Shown: piece by piece, positions 1 to 16,356 of the stretch
How the letters are laid out: each line of letters begins with the position of its first letter
Numbering within the stretch: the first letter of the stretch is position 1
Source of the DNA: an uncultured Oscillospiraceae bacterium
GTDB lineage: Bacteria > Bacillota > Clostridia > Oscillospirales > Oscillospiraceae
Direction of reading: 5' to 3'
Assembly (NCBI GenBank): GCA_934597255.1
Contig: CAKTQV010000018.1
Coordinates: forward strand, 1 to 34,216
Length of the DNA: 34,216 bases
Notes under the pieces: generated by a model
What the model saw: the letters and a program-made list of their open reading frames with translations, nothing else
Databases searched by the model: none
What the model was told of the DNA's origin: nothing
Program-made: the position numbers and the translations under genes

Positions 1-9
1 AACTTCTCA

Positions 10-63
10 AAGAAAACAAATAATCCGAACCCATCTCCGATTAAGAAGATTTGGTTCGGATTA
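10..63 (-). terminator. Intrinsic terminator downstream of tRNA-Leu
   Basis: An 11-bp perfect inverted repeat (21-31 with 53-63, arm TAATCCGAACC) encloses a 21-nt loop. Read on the minus strand it is followed by a T-rich stretch (complement of 9-20). It lies 8 nt beyond the tRNA 3' end, so it most likely ends the tRNA transcript. The loop is long for a terminator. Confidence 0.65.
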
Positions 64-71
64 TATTGGTT

Positions 72-160
72 TGGTGCGGGAGATGGGACTTGAACCCACA
101 CGTCTATGGTTGGACACAGGCACCTCAAGCCTGCCTGTCTGCCTATTCCAGCACTCCCGC
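72..160 (-). tRNA. tRNA-Leu (anticodon GAG)
   Basis: Read on the minus strand, the 7-bp acceptor stem GCGGGAG/CTCCCGC, the T-arm core GGTTCAAGTCC and a long type II variable arm are all visible. The anticodon stem CAGGC/GCCTG encloses the loop TTGAGGT, giving anticodon GAG, which decodes CUC/CUU leucine codons. The encoded 3' end is ACCA, so CCA is included (72-74 on the plus strand). The long variable arm fits leucine. The gene is single here and is followed by its own terminator. tRNA 3' ends are common integration targets, but no integrase lies next to it. Confidence 0.95.
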
Positions 161-197
161 AAGGCACTTGCCTATTATAGCAGATTCGCCCGTTTTG

Positions 198-1448
198 TCA
201 ACTTGAAATTTCGCGCTTTGCCAAATTTTCTGCGCGGAGGCCTTCGGCTGTGAACACAAACGAAAGCAGCAGCGCCGCGCCCATCGCAAGCCCGGCGGGC
301 ATCATGGGGTAGGAGTAGCTTATCACAAGCGCGTAGCGCCCGCGCAGATAGGCGTAATACCCGAGCAGCGAGCCGAAGCTGGTCAGCGCCGCGCCCACCG
401 CGGCCCACGGGCACACGACCGCCGCGGCGAAGCTGAGCACGTCGGCCAGGATGAAATAGCGCTCGTGCATGTGCGGCAGGAAATAGGGCACGCCGGTGCA
501 GAGGATCAGCGCCGTTCCGAGCAGGACGCGGGCGCTCAGGTCCCGGCGGCGGATAAAGGACCAGACAAACACGGCCAGGCACAGCCCGAAGGCCAGCGCG
601 ATGCCGAGAGCGCCGGCGGCGTTTTCCGTCAGCGGCGAAAAGCTCGTCACGGCGTAGATCGAAGGAGCGTTGTAGTTCAGCCCCTCGCCGATGGAGCTTG
701 TGTTATTATAGTACAGAAGCAGCAGGTCGAGGAAATTGCGCCCGGCGAAAACGGCGGGCAGGAGCGTGACGATGTACGCGGCGGGGAACAGGAACAGATG
801 CCACAGCTTTATCTTCTTTGCGAACAGGAGCACCAGGAACACCGGCATGAGGAAGATGGCCTGCAGCTTGATGGAAAAGCTCACGGCGATGGCGATCACG
901 CTGCCGATGGGATGGTCGGACAGCGCCAGATACAGGCTCAAAACGGCGAAGGCGGCATACAGCGAATCGCACTGGCCCCAGCAGGCGCCGTTGAGAAATA
1001 CCGTCGGCAGCCACAAAACGCCGATAAAGCACGTCAGCCGCCGGGCGGCGCTGTCCGTGATGAGGGAGACGAGCTTCATGCTCCAAAAGGCCAGCAGCAC
1101 GTCGAACAGGATGGACAGCAGCTTGACCAGATACAGATCGCGGAGGCCGAGCTGGGAGAAAAGCGCCAGCGCGTACAGATAGGGGACGTTGTAGTTGCAG
1201 GCCCACAGCTCCTCGCCGAGCATATGCCACGCGCCGCCGTCGCGGAAATAGCCGACCCAGCGGCTGATCCAGTCGATGTAGTCGAGCGTTTCGTGGTCGA
1301 AGCACGCGAGCCGGAGCACAAAGACGGAGAGGATGAGCAGCGCGGCCGGGATAAACGTCTGCACGCTTTTCAGAAGACCCGAGCGGCGCACGAGCGCCAG
1401 CGCGAAAAAGTATTCGGCGCACAGAAGCAGGACAGCGGCAAAATACAT
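198..1448 (-). CDS. GT-C-type polytopic membrane glycosyltransferase (Gpi18/COG5542-like)
   Basis: The 416-aa product is almost entirely hydrophobic, with many membrane segments. The first extracytoplasmic loop holds acidic residues (FDHETLDYIDW) followed by GYFRDGG and YNVPYLYALAL. This resembles the catalytic-loop region of prokaryotic GT-C mannosyltransferase-like proteins related to Gpi18, which use polyprenyl-phosphate sugars outside the membrane. An ACWGQCDSLY motif follows later, also typical of this group. The substrate cannot be told from sequence. The frame stays open up to 1586, but I choose the ATG at 1448 because the extra 46 codons would contain the rpoB promoter and a terminator-like hairpin, and the protein from 1448 starts with a clean membrane helix (MYFAAVLLL). 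A GGGGG stretch just upstream is a weak ribosome binding site. It is transcribed away from rpoB. The family call is moderate and the start is less certain. Confidence 0.7.
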   Translation of the reverse strand: MYFAAVLLLCAEYFFALALVRRSGLLKSVQTFIPAALLILSVFVLRLACFDHETLDYIDWISRWVGYFRDGGAWHMLGEELWACNYNVPYLYALALFSQLGLRDLYLVKLLSILFDVLLAFWSMKLVSLITDSAARRLTCFIGVLWLPTVFLNGACWGQCDSLYAAFAVLSLYLALSDHPIGSVIAIAVSFSIKLQAIFLMPVFLVLLFAKKIKLWHLFLFPAAYIVTLLPAVFAGRNFLDLLLLYYNNTSSIGEGLNYNAPSIYAVTSFSPLTENAAGALGIALAFGLCLAVFVWSFIRRRDLSARVLLGTALILCTGVPYFLPHMHERYFILADVLSFAAAVVCPWAAVGAALTSFGSLLGYYAYLRGRYALVISYSYPMMPAGLAMGAALLLSFVFTAEGLRAENLAKREISS

Positions 1449-1464
1449 GGCGAGACCCCCGATG

Positions 1465-1494
1465 AAACAAAAAACGACGGCCGGAAAGCCGTCG
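1465..1494 (-). terminator. Terminator-like hairpin in the leader of the GT-C gene (possible attenuator)
   Basis: A 7-bp stem CGACGGC/GCCGTCG (1475-1481 with 1488-1494) with a 6-nt loop is followed on the minus strand by six T residues (complement of 1469-1474). It sits about 17-46 nt upstream of the ATG at 1448. No minus-strand gene lies upstream, so it would act on the leader RNA from the minus promoter near 1603-1630, or on read-through. Confidence 0.6.
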
Positions 1495-1516
1495 AAGAAA
1501 AATAACCCCGCAGGGC

Positions 1517-1546
1517 TTGACAAATAAAAATAAGAGATGATATAAT
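1517..1546 (+). promoter_or_regulatory. Strong promoter for rpoBC
   Basis: TTGACA at 1517-1522 and TATAAT at 1541-1546 match the consensus exactly with an 18-bp spacer. A TG at 1538-1539 makes an extended -10. Transcription would start near 1553, giving a leader of about 144 nt before rpoB. The leader contains a 6-bp hairpin (GATGGG 1568-1573 with CCCATC 1582-1587). Confidence 0.9.
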
Positions 1547-1602
1547 CAATTGCTTTATGCTCGAAAAGATGGGCAAAAATACCCATCCTTCAGTTCGTTT
1601 TT

Positions 1603-1630
1603 ATTTTACCACAGCCGCTCCGAAAATCAA
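1603..1630 (-). promoter_or_regulatory. Probable minus-strand promoter facing the rpoB promoter
   Basis: On the minus strand TTGATT (complement of 1625-1630) and TAAAAT (complement of 1603-1608) are 16 bp apart, and TGG just upstream of the -10 makes an extended -10. The predicted start near 1596 would send RNA leftward over the rpoB promoter and through the hairpin at 1465-1494 toward the GT-C gene. Confidence 0.5.
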
Positions 1631-1696
1631 GACGATGGAGCGAAAAAGAAACAACTCTTCCCGGCGTATCATTTTCCAAAGGAGTGATAGACAACG

Positions 1697-9252
<7,556 letters not shown>

Positions 9253-9276
9253 GCGCCCGAAAACAAAGCGATAAAG

Positions 9277-9315
9277 GCAGCGTCCCGCCCGGCGGGGCGC
9301 TGCTTGCTTATTTTG
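9277..9315 (+). terminator. Intrinsic terminator of rpoBC
   Basis: A GC-rich hairpin (GCAGCGTCCCGCC 9277-9289 pairing with GGCGGGGCGCTGC 9291-9303, one G-T wobble, innermost pairs open) is followed by a T-rich tail to 9315. It lies 24 nt after the rpoC stop. Confidence 0.85.
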
Positions 9316-9340
9316 TATTCAAATTGTAACCTGTTGGCGC

Positions 9341-9369
9341 TTGCACCACAATATTTTGATTGGTATAAT
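9341..9369 (+). promoter_or_regulatory. Promoter of the surface-protein gene
   Basis: TTGCAC (9341-9346) and TATAAT (9364-9369) are 17 bp apart, with TG at 9361-9362 forming an extended -10. It shows that the surface-protein gene is transcribed separately from rpoBC. Confidence 0.8.
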
Positions 9370-9387
9370 GACCATGTAATGCCATAT

Positions 9388-9426
9388 CCGCGCCCGGAAA
9401 GGGCGCGGCATCCCCGCAAACGCGGG
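9388..9426 (+). promoter_or_regulatory. Two stem-loops in the surface-protein leader
   Basis: CCGCGCCC (9388-9395) pairs with GGGCGCGG (9401-9408) around GGAAA, and a second small hairpin (CCCGC/GCGGG, about 9413-9426) abuts the purine-rich ribosome binding site. They may stabilise the 5' end or tune translation. This is only a structural reading of the bases. Confidence 0.45.
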
Positions 9427-9440
9427 AGAGGGAGAGAATT

Positions 9441-11570
9441 ATGAAAAAGCGTTATCTGGCCATGCTGATGGCCGTGCTGATGTGCTTCGGCCTGTTCTCG
9501 GCCGGCGCGCTGGCCGGCGAAGCGGAAAGCGGGGAGACGGAGAGCTTTACGGCGTTCGCCGCCCCGTCGGGAGAAACCGAAGCAGCGACCGAGGAGACGA
9601 CCGAGGAAACGACGGAGGAGCCGGCCGGGGAGCCGCAGCCGCTCGACGGCGAGGGCGAAGGCGGGACGACGCCGCCGACGCCGCCGACGCCGCAGGACAT
9701 TACGGAGGAACCGGCGCTGGCCTATGCCCGTTTGCCGATTTCCGCGGACGGGCAGACCGGCCTGTTCGGCAAATGGACGATGAGGCTTACATGGACCGGG
9801 GGCGACGTGATCAACGGGACGACGCTCGGCGCCATGTGGTACGACCCGGACACCGGGCTGTGCACGCCGCTGAGCGCGGGGCAGAGCGTTTCCTTCACCG
9901 ACGCGGACGGGGACGGTAAGGCGGAGTCGCTGACCTTCGATATTGGCAAGATGGCTCCGGGCTACTACTGGTTTGTCATAACGTACGACATTCCCGGGAA
10001 GGGCCTTTACCGCGGACCGGCCATGCCGCTGAGCGCTCAGAAATATACGAGGGAATGCTGGGGCGTGGCCGTCGCGGGCTACGGCGGCGTGGTGACCTAT
10101 TGGGCCCCGACGTCCCCGGATCAGTCCGCGGCGAGCGCGGCCAGGGACTGGGAGGCTCCGGACGGGACGGTGAGCACGACGATACCGGGGCTGAGCGCCG
10201 GGTACGAAAAGCGGCAGGAGGAGGACGGCGTAATTATCGAGCCCGGGGAGACCCACTGGCTGAAGGTGAGCGTGGAGCCGACGGTCGCGGCGGGGACCTA
10301 TCGGTTCAACGCGGGGGAGCTCGTGCCCGAGACCTATTCGCTGACGGTCTATGAGCCGGGCAAGGCGGAGGACACCGAGTATCAGGGCTTCGACGTGCTC
10401 AAGTTCGCCTGGGAAAACGGCGAGCAGAAGCCGCTGGCGGGCGCGGTGTTCGCGGTGTACACGGCCGAGTGGGGGCCGGACGCCGTGGAGCTGGAGCCGG
10501 TCGAGCAGATAGCGAGGTATACGACGGGTGAAAACGGCCTTATCCATGTCGATCCGAAGGACTTCGGCGCCGCGGCGCCGAGTCCGAAGGATATGAGCAG
10601 CCGCCTGTATATTCTCCGGGAGATAAGCGCCCCGGAGGGCTACCGCGCGTCGGACGAGGCCTGGGGCTTTGAAGGCAGCACCTGGTGGGAAGCGTCCGGG
10701 GACGGCCGGACGGCGAATCTGGTCGTGTCGGTGGCGCCGCCGATGGGCGAGTATGAGGACGGCGGGCTGATAGAAGGCGAGCAGGGTGAATACACCGGTT
10801 TTGTGGTTTGCAACGAGCCGCTCACGTCCGTGTCCATCGACGTGGAAAAGACGGTCACGGCGAAAAACGGGGCGCAGCCGGGAAAGAACACGTTCACGTT
10901 CGAGCTGACGACGGAGATCGACGAGGACACCGAAGGGATATCCGTTTACTTCACGCCGGAGGGCGGCGCGCGGCAGAAGCTGAGCTATACCGGCCAGACG
11001 ATCGATATGCGGAGCTTCTCCTATGAGCGCGTTTACCGCTTCTCGCTGACCGTGAACGGCGCGGGCACGGCCAAGGGCGTTCTGACCGTTGAGGGAACGA
11101 GAGACGAGCTGCGCGATTTCTTCGGGGAGATCCACGAGAAGGCTTCCGGCGACGCGCTCTGGCAGTACGATAACCGTCTCGGCGGCATTTCGATCCATTC
11201 GAGGCCAATCGCTTGGGATCTGGATACGGACGGCGCGCAGGAATACGCCGCGGACGATATCGAGGTCGATCTCTGGCTGGATGAGCCGCAGGCGGGCCGT
11301 CCGGAGGGACTGGTCCTGGACGAGGACGACGATGAGTTCGGACATATCGGCAACGACGTGTATTACCTGTACGAGGGCGTGTGGTACAAGGCGGTCTATC
11401 TGGCTGCGGGCGAGCCGCTCCACTTTGTGAACGTCTATACCGGCGCGGCCCCCGCGGCGAAGGCCGTTCCGACCGGCGACGGCGCGCAGCCGCTCGCGTG
11501 GATGCTGCTGGCGCTGACGGCGGCGGCCGCCGCGGCGGTGATCCTCCTGCGGCGGAAAACAGAGGAATAA
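9441..11570 (+). CDS. Sortase-anchored CnaB-type surface protein
   Basis: The 709-aa exported protein begins with a signal peptide (MKKRYLAMLMAVLMCFGLFSAGALAG). A Glu/Thr/Pro-rich linker (about 27-95) leads to a beta-rich region. A CnaB/SpaA-like domain spans about 315-461: it has DVLK with Lys321 on the first strand, LREISAPEGY with Glu394 in the middle and VCNEP with Asn458 on the last, the usual layout of a Lys-Asn isopeptide bond with a catalytic Glu. A second pilin-like domain follows (IDVEKTV with Lys470, FVNVYTG with Asn664). The C-terminus is a sorting signal: VPTGD (676-680), a hydrophobic helix and RRKTEE. VPTGD departs from LPXTG, so a non-class-A sortase or a degenerate signal is possible. 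It has its own promoter and terminator. GGG, CGG and ATA codons are more frequent than in rpoBC. Pilin or adhesin roles are inferred; no sortase is in the window. Confidence 0.88.
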   Translation: MKKRYLAMLMAVLMCFGLFSAGALAGEAESGETESFTAFAAPSGETEAATEETTEETTEEPAGEPQPLDGEGEGGTTPPTPPTPQDITEEPALAYARLPISADGQTGLFGKWTMRLTWTGGDVINGTTLGAMWYDPDTGLCTPLSAGQSVSFTDADGDGKAESLTFDIGKMAPGYYWFVITYDIPGKGLYRGPAMPLSAQKYTRECWGVAVAGYGGVVTYWAPTSPDQSAASAARDWEAPDGTVSTTIPGLSAGYEKRQEEDGVIIEPGETHWLKVSVEPTVAAGTYRFNAGELVPETYSLTVYEPGKAEDTEYQGFDVLKFAWENGEQKPLAGAVFAVYTAEWGPDAVELEPVEQIARYTTGENGLIHVDPKDFGAAAPSPKDMSSRLYILREISAPEGYRASDEAWGFEGSTWWEASGDGRTANLVVSVAPPMGEYEDGGLIEGEQGEYTGFVVCNEPLTSVSIDVEKTVTAKNGAQPGKNTFTFELTTEIDEDTEGISVYFTPEGGARQKLSYTGQTIDMRSFSYERVYRFSLTVNGAGTAKGVLTVEGTRDELRDFFGEIHEKASGDALWQYDNRLGGISIHSRPIAWDLDTDGAQEYAADDIEVDLWLDEPQAGRPEGLVLDEDDDEFGHIGNDVYYLYEGVWYKAVYLAAGEPLHFVNVYTGAAPAAKAVPTGDGAQPLAWMLLALTAAAAAAVILLRRKTEE

Positions 11571-11631
11571 GCGCAACTGCATTTTTTGGCGGCGCCCCGT
11601 TTCGGCGGGGCGCCGATCCCTGTACGAAACG

Positions 11632-11663
11632 CCCAGGAAACGCGTGTGTTTCCGGGTTTTTTT
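11632..11663 (+). terminator. Intrinsic terminator after the surface-protein gene
   Basis: CCC-A-GGAAAC pairs with GTTTCCGGG (single bulged A) and is followed by seven T residues. A second, perfect 10-bp GC-rich hairpin just upstream (11590-11599 with 11606-11615) has no T-tract after it. Confidence 0.85.
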
Positions 11664-11688
11664 GGGCAGGATAAAATGTGAATTCTTC

Positions 11689-11717
11689 TTGACATTACTG
11701 GACAAAAATGATAAAAT
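11689..11717 (+). promoter_or_regulatory. Promoter of the rpsL-rpsG-fusA operon
   Basis: TTGACA (11689-11694) and TAAAAT (11712-11717) have a 17-bp spacer, and TG at 11709-11710 gives an extended -10. The start of transcription falls about 40 nt before rpsL. Confidence 0.85.
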
Positions 11718-11763
11718 CCTAGCTTGCGTGAACCTATATTTTTGAAGGGAAAGGAGGAAAATC

Positions 11764-12177
11764 ATGCCCACTTTTAACCAGCTCGTCAGAAAGGGAAGAA
11801 CCCAGGTCACCTACAAGTCCACTTCTCCGGCCATGCAGAAGGGTCTCAACACGCTGAAAAACCGCGAGACCGATCTGTCCAGCCCCCAGAAGCGCGGCGT
11901 CTGCACCGCTGTGCGTACCGCCACCCCCAAGAAGCCGAACTCCGCTCTGCGTAAGATCGCCCGTGTGCGCCTTACCAACGGCTACGAGGTCACCGCTTAT
12001 ATCCCCGGTGTCGGCCACAACCTGCAGGAGCACTCCGTCGTGATGATCCGCGGCGGCCGTGTCAAGGACCTTCCCGGCGTGCGCTACCACATCATCCGCG
12101 GCACTCTGGACACCCAGGGCGTTGACGGCCGTCGTCAGGCGCGCTCCAAGTACGGCGCGAAGCGCCCCAAGAAATAA
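11764..12177 (+). CDS. rpsL: 30S ribosomal protein S12
   Basis: The 137-aa protein has the full Firmicutes S12 pattern: MPTFNQLVRKGR at the start, then CPQKRGVC-like SPQKRGVC, TPKKPNSALRK (Lys56-Lys57) and GRVKDLPG (Lys101-Asp102). S12 lies at the decoding centre. Lys56 and Lys101 correspond to E. coli Lys42 and Lys87, the classical streptomycin-resistance positions, and both are the sensitive-type lysine. Asp102 matches the residue that RimO methylthiolates in other bacteria. An ideal GGAGG lies 5-10 nt upstream. First gene of the rpsL-rpsG-fusA operon. Confidence 0.99.
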   Translation: MPTFNQLVRKGRTQVTYKSTSPAMQKGLNTLKNRETDLSSPQKRGVCTAVRTATPKKPNSALRKIARVRLTNGYEVTAYIPGVGHNLQEHSVVMIRGGRVKDLPGVRYHIIRGTLDTQGVDGRRQARSKYGAKRPKK

Positions 12178-12186
12178 GCCATTTCC

Positions 12187-12210
12187 CCAACAGAGCCCTG
12201 TTGGTTTTCT
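12187..12210 (+). terminator. Intergenic hairpin with T-tract between rpsL and rpsG
   Basis: CCAACAG (12187-12193) pairs with CTGTTGG (12198-12204) around AGCC and is followed by TTTTCT. It looks like a short terminator, probably partial, which could lower expression of the downstream genes relative to rpsL. No clear new promoter is seen before rpsG. Confidence 0.55.
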
Positions 12211-12295
12211 CATAAAACTCTCAGGGCGCAAACGGAAGTCGAAAGACACTTTCGAGTACCCGTGATCTCATATTTTAATGAAGGAGGGAAGTTAA

Positions 12296-12766
12296 GTGCC
12301 CAGAAGAGGTAACGTTCCCAAAAGGGAGATCCTGCCGGACCCCATTTACAAGAGCGTTCTGGTTACCAAGCTCATCAACCAGATCATGCTCGACGGCAAG
12401 AAGGGCGTCGCGCAGAAGGTTGTCTATTCCGCCTTTGACATCATCAAGGAAAAAAGCGGCAAGGACCCTCTCGACGCTTTCACCGAAGCACTCAACAACA
12501 TCATGCCCAGCCTTGAGGTCAAGGCCCGCCGTGTCGGCGGCGCGACCTATCAGGTCCCCATCGAGGTTCGGGCGAACCGTCGTCAGACCCTCGGTCTGCG
12601 CTGGCTGGTGGGGTATGCCCGCAAGCGCGGCGAGAAGACCATGAAGGAGCGTCTGGCCGGCGAGATCATGGACGCCTGCAACAACACGGGCGCCGCCGTG
12701 AAAAAGCGCGAAGATACGCACAAGATGGCCGAGTCCAACAAGGCCTTTGCGCACTTCCGCTGGTAA
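12296..12766 (+). CDS. rpsG: 30S ribosomal protein S7
   Basis: The 156-aa product matches S7 along its whole length (MPRRGNVPKREILPDPIY, then KARRVGGATYQVPIEV and RWLVGYARKRGEKTM, ending AFAHFRW). S7 nucleates folding of the 3' major domain of 16S rRNA and contacts the E site. The start codon is GTG, set by AAGGAGGG about 9 nt upstream. It is preceded by a 118-nt spacer holding a terminator-like hairpin and followed 24 nt later by fusA, the usual str-operon order. Confidence 0.98.
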   Translation: MPRRGNVPKREILPDPIYKSVLVTKLINQIMLDGKKGVAQKVVYSAFDIIKEKSGKDPLDAFTEALNNIMPSLEVKARRVGGATYQVPIEVRANRRQTLGLRWLVGYARKRGEKTMKERLAGEIMDACNNTGAAVKKREDTHKMAESNKAFAHFRW

Positions 12767-12790
12767 TCATCAGCAAAGGATCTTATTATC

Positions 12791-14869
<2,079 letters not shown>

Positions 14870-14876
14870 AAAGCAG

Positions 14877-14905
14877 TTGCAAATACCGGCGCGATACGCT
14901 ATAAT
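14877..14905 (+). promoter_or_regulatory. Promoter of tuf
   Basis: TTGCAA (14877-14882) and a perfect TATAAT (14900-14905) are 17 bp apart, directly after the fusA stop. The leader of about 60 nt contains an A/T-rich segment and the 12-bp palindrome TTGATCGATCAA (14945-14956) just before the AGGAGG ribosome binding site. Confidence 0.85.
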
Positions 14906-14970
14906 TACCCATAAGTATTCAGTTTAAGGAAAAAGTAAATTTTTTTGATCGATCAATAGGAGGAATCACA

Positions 14971-16209
14971 ATGGCAAAGCAGATGTACAACCGTACTAAG
15001 CCCCATGTCAACATCGGCACCATCGGCCACATCGACCACGGCAAGACCACCCTGACCGCGGCCATCACCAAGGTCCTGCACATGGCTGACCAGAGCGCCG
15101 CCGAGTACACCGCGTACGACCAGATCGACAAGGCCCCCGAAGAGAAGGCCCGCGGCATCACGATCAACACCGCTCACGTCGAGTATCAGACCGACGACCG
15201 CATCGGCCTCAACGGCGAAGCCATCCAGGGCCGCCACTATGCCCACGTCGACTGCCCGGGCCACGCCGACTATATCAAGAACATGATCACCGGCGCCGCG
15301 CAGATGGACGGCGGCATCCTCGTCATCGCCGCTTCCGACGGCCCCATGGCTCAGACCCGTGAGCACCTGCTGCTCGCCCGTCAGGTCAACGTTCCCTATA
15401 TCGTCGTGTTCCTGAACAAGTGCGATCAGGTCGACGACCCCGAGCTGCTCGAGCTGGTCGAGATGGAAGTGCGTGAGCTTCTCGACAAGTACGACTTCCC
15501 CGGCGACGAAACCCCCATCATCAAGGGTTCCGCCCTCAACGCCCTCGTGTCCGACTCCACCGATCCCCACGCCCCCGAGTATCAGTGCATCTGGGAGCTG
15601 ATGGACGCGGTCGACACCTGGATCAAGACCCCCGAGCGTGCGGCCAACCTGCCCTTCCTTATGCCCATCGAGGACGTGTTCACCATCTCCGGCCGCGGCA
15701 CTGTTGTTACCGGCCGTGTTGAGCGCGGCGTCGTGAAGATCGGCGACAAGGTCGAGATCGTCGGCATCCACGAGACCCAGGAGACCGTCGTCACCGGCAC
15801 CGAGATGTTCCACAAGACCCTCGAGTTCGCCGAGGCCGGCGACAACGTGGGCTGTCTGCTGCGCGGCATCGACAAGAAGTCCGTCGTCCGCGGCCAGGTT
15901 CTTGCGGCTCCCAAGTCCATCAAGCCCCTGACGAAGTTTGTCGGCCAGGTCTACGTCCTGAGCAAGGAAGAGGGCGGCCGTCACACCCCGTTTTTCAACA
16001 ACTATCGTCCCCAGTTCTACTTCCGTACCACGGACGTGACCGGCGTCATCAGCCTGCCTGACGGCGTTGAGATGTGCATGCCCGGCGATAACGTCGACAT
16101 GAAGGTCGAGCTGATCACCCCGATCGCCATCGAGAAGGGCCTCCGCTTCGCTATCCGCGAGGGCGGCCGTACCGTCGGCTCCGGCGTCGTCATCGAGGTC
16201 GAGGGCTAA
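14971..16209 (+). CDS. tuf: Elongation factor Tu
   Basis: The 412-aa GTPase delivers aminoacyl-tRNA to the ribosome. The P-loop GHIDHGKTT (19-27), switch I with RGITIN (61-66), G3 DCPGH (94-98) and G4 NKCD are all present, as are domains 2 and 3 (GRGTVVTGRVERG; FRTTDVTG; GGRTVGSGVV). It is longer than typical EF-Tu (about 394-400 aa). One cause is an extra loop of about 11 residues (75-87, DDRIGLNGEAIQG) where most EF-Tu proteins have two residues between HVEYxT and RHYAHVDCPGH. A second small expansion (VSDSTDPHAPEYQC) precedes the ELMDAVD helix. It is preceded by its own promoter and AGGAGG, and followed by a strong terminator. Confidence 0.98.
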   Translation: MAKQMYNRTKPHVNIGTIGHIDHGKTTLTAAITKVLHMADQSAAEYTAYDQIDKAPEEKARGITINTAHVEYQTDDRIGLNGEAIQGRHYAHVDCPGHADYIKNMITGAAQMDGGILVIAASDGPMAQTREHLLLARQVNVPYIVVFLNKCDQVDDPELLELVEMEVRELLDKYDFPGDETPIIKGSALNALVSDSTDPHAPEYQCIWELMDAVDTWIKTPERAANLPFLMPIEDVFTISGRGTVVTGRVERGVVKIGDKVEIVGIHETQETVVTGTEMFHKTLEFAEAGDNVGCLLRGIDKKSVVRGQVLAAPKSIKPLTKFVGQVYVLSKEEGGRHTPFFNNYRPQFYFRTTDVTGVISLPDGVEMCMPGDNVDMKVELITPIAIEKGLRFAIREGGRTVGSGVVIEVEG

Positions 16210-16230
16210 TTCCCCGCTTTCCAAGCTTTC

Positions 16231-16265
16231 AAATCCCGTCTGCTTCGGCCGGCGGGATTTTCTTA
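16231..16265 (+). terminator. Intrinsic terminator of tuf
   Basis: AAATCCCGTCTGC pairs with GCCGGCGGGATTT (two G-T wobbles) around a TTCG tetraloop, followed by TTTTCTTATTT. It is 21 nt after the tuf stop. Confidence 0.92.
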
Positions 16266-16282
16266 TTTCTGTCAGAGCCGGA

Positions 16283-16311
16283 TTGACCGGACGCGGCCCG
16301 TACGGTATAAT
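16283..16311 (+). promoter_or_regulatory. Promoter of the S49 protease-RDD operon
   Basis: TTGACC (16283-16288) and a perfect TATAAT (16306-16311) are separated by 17 bp. Transcription would start about 40 nt before the protease ATG. Confidence 0.82.
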
Positions 16312-16356
16312 GAAGGTGCACCGGCCGGCGGGCCGGAATTCTGGAGGTGACGTTCC

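Noticed and set aside
1449..1586. 46-codon N-terminal extension of the glycosyltransferase
   Set aside because: It would contain the rpoB promoter and a terminator-like hairpin and has no usable ribosome binding site.
11590..11615. Perfect GC-rich hairpin taken as a terminator
   Set aside because: No T-tract follows on either strand; the true terminator is the next hairpin.
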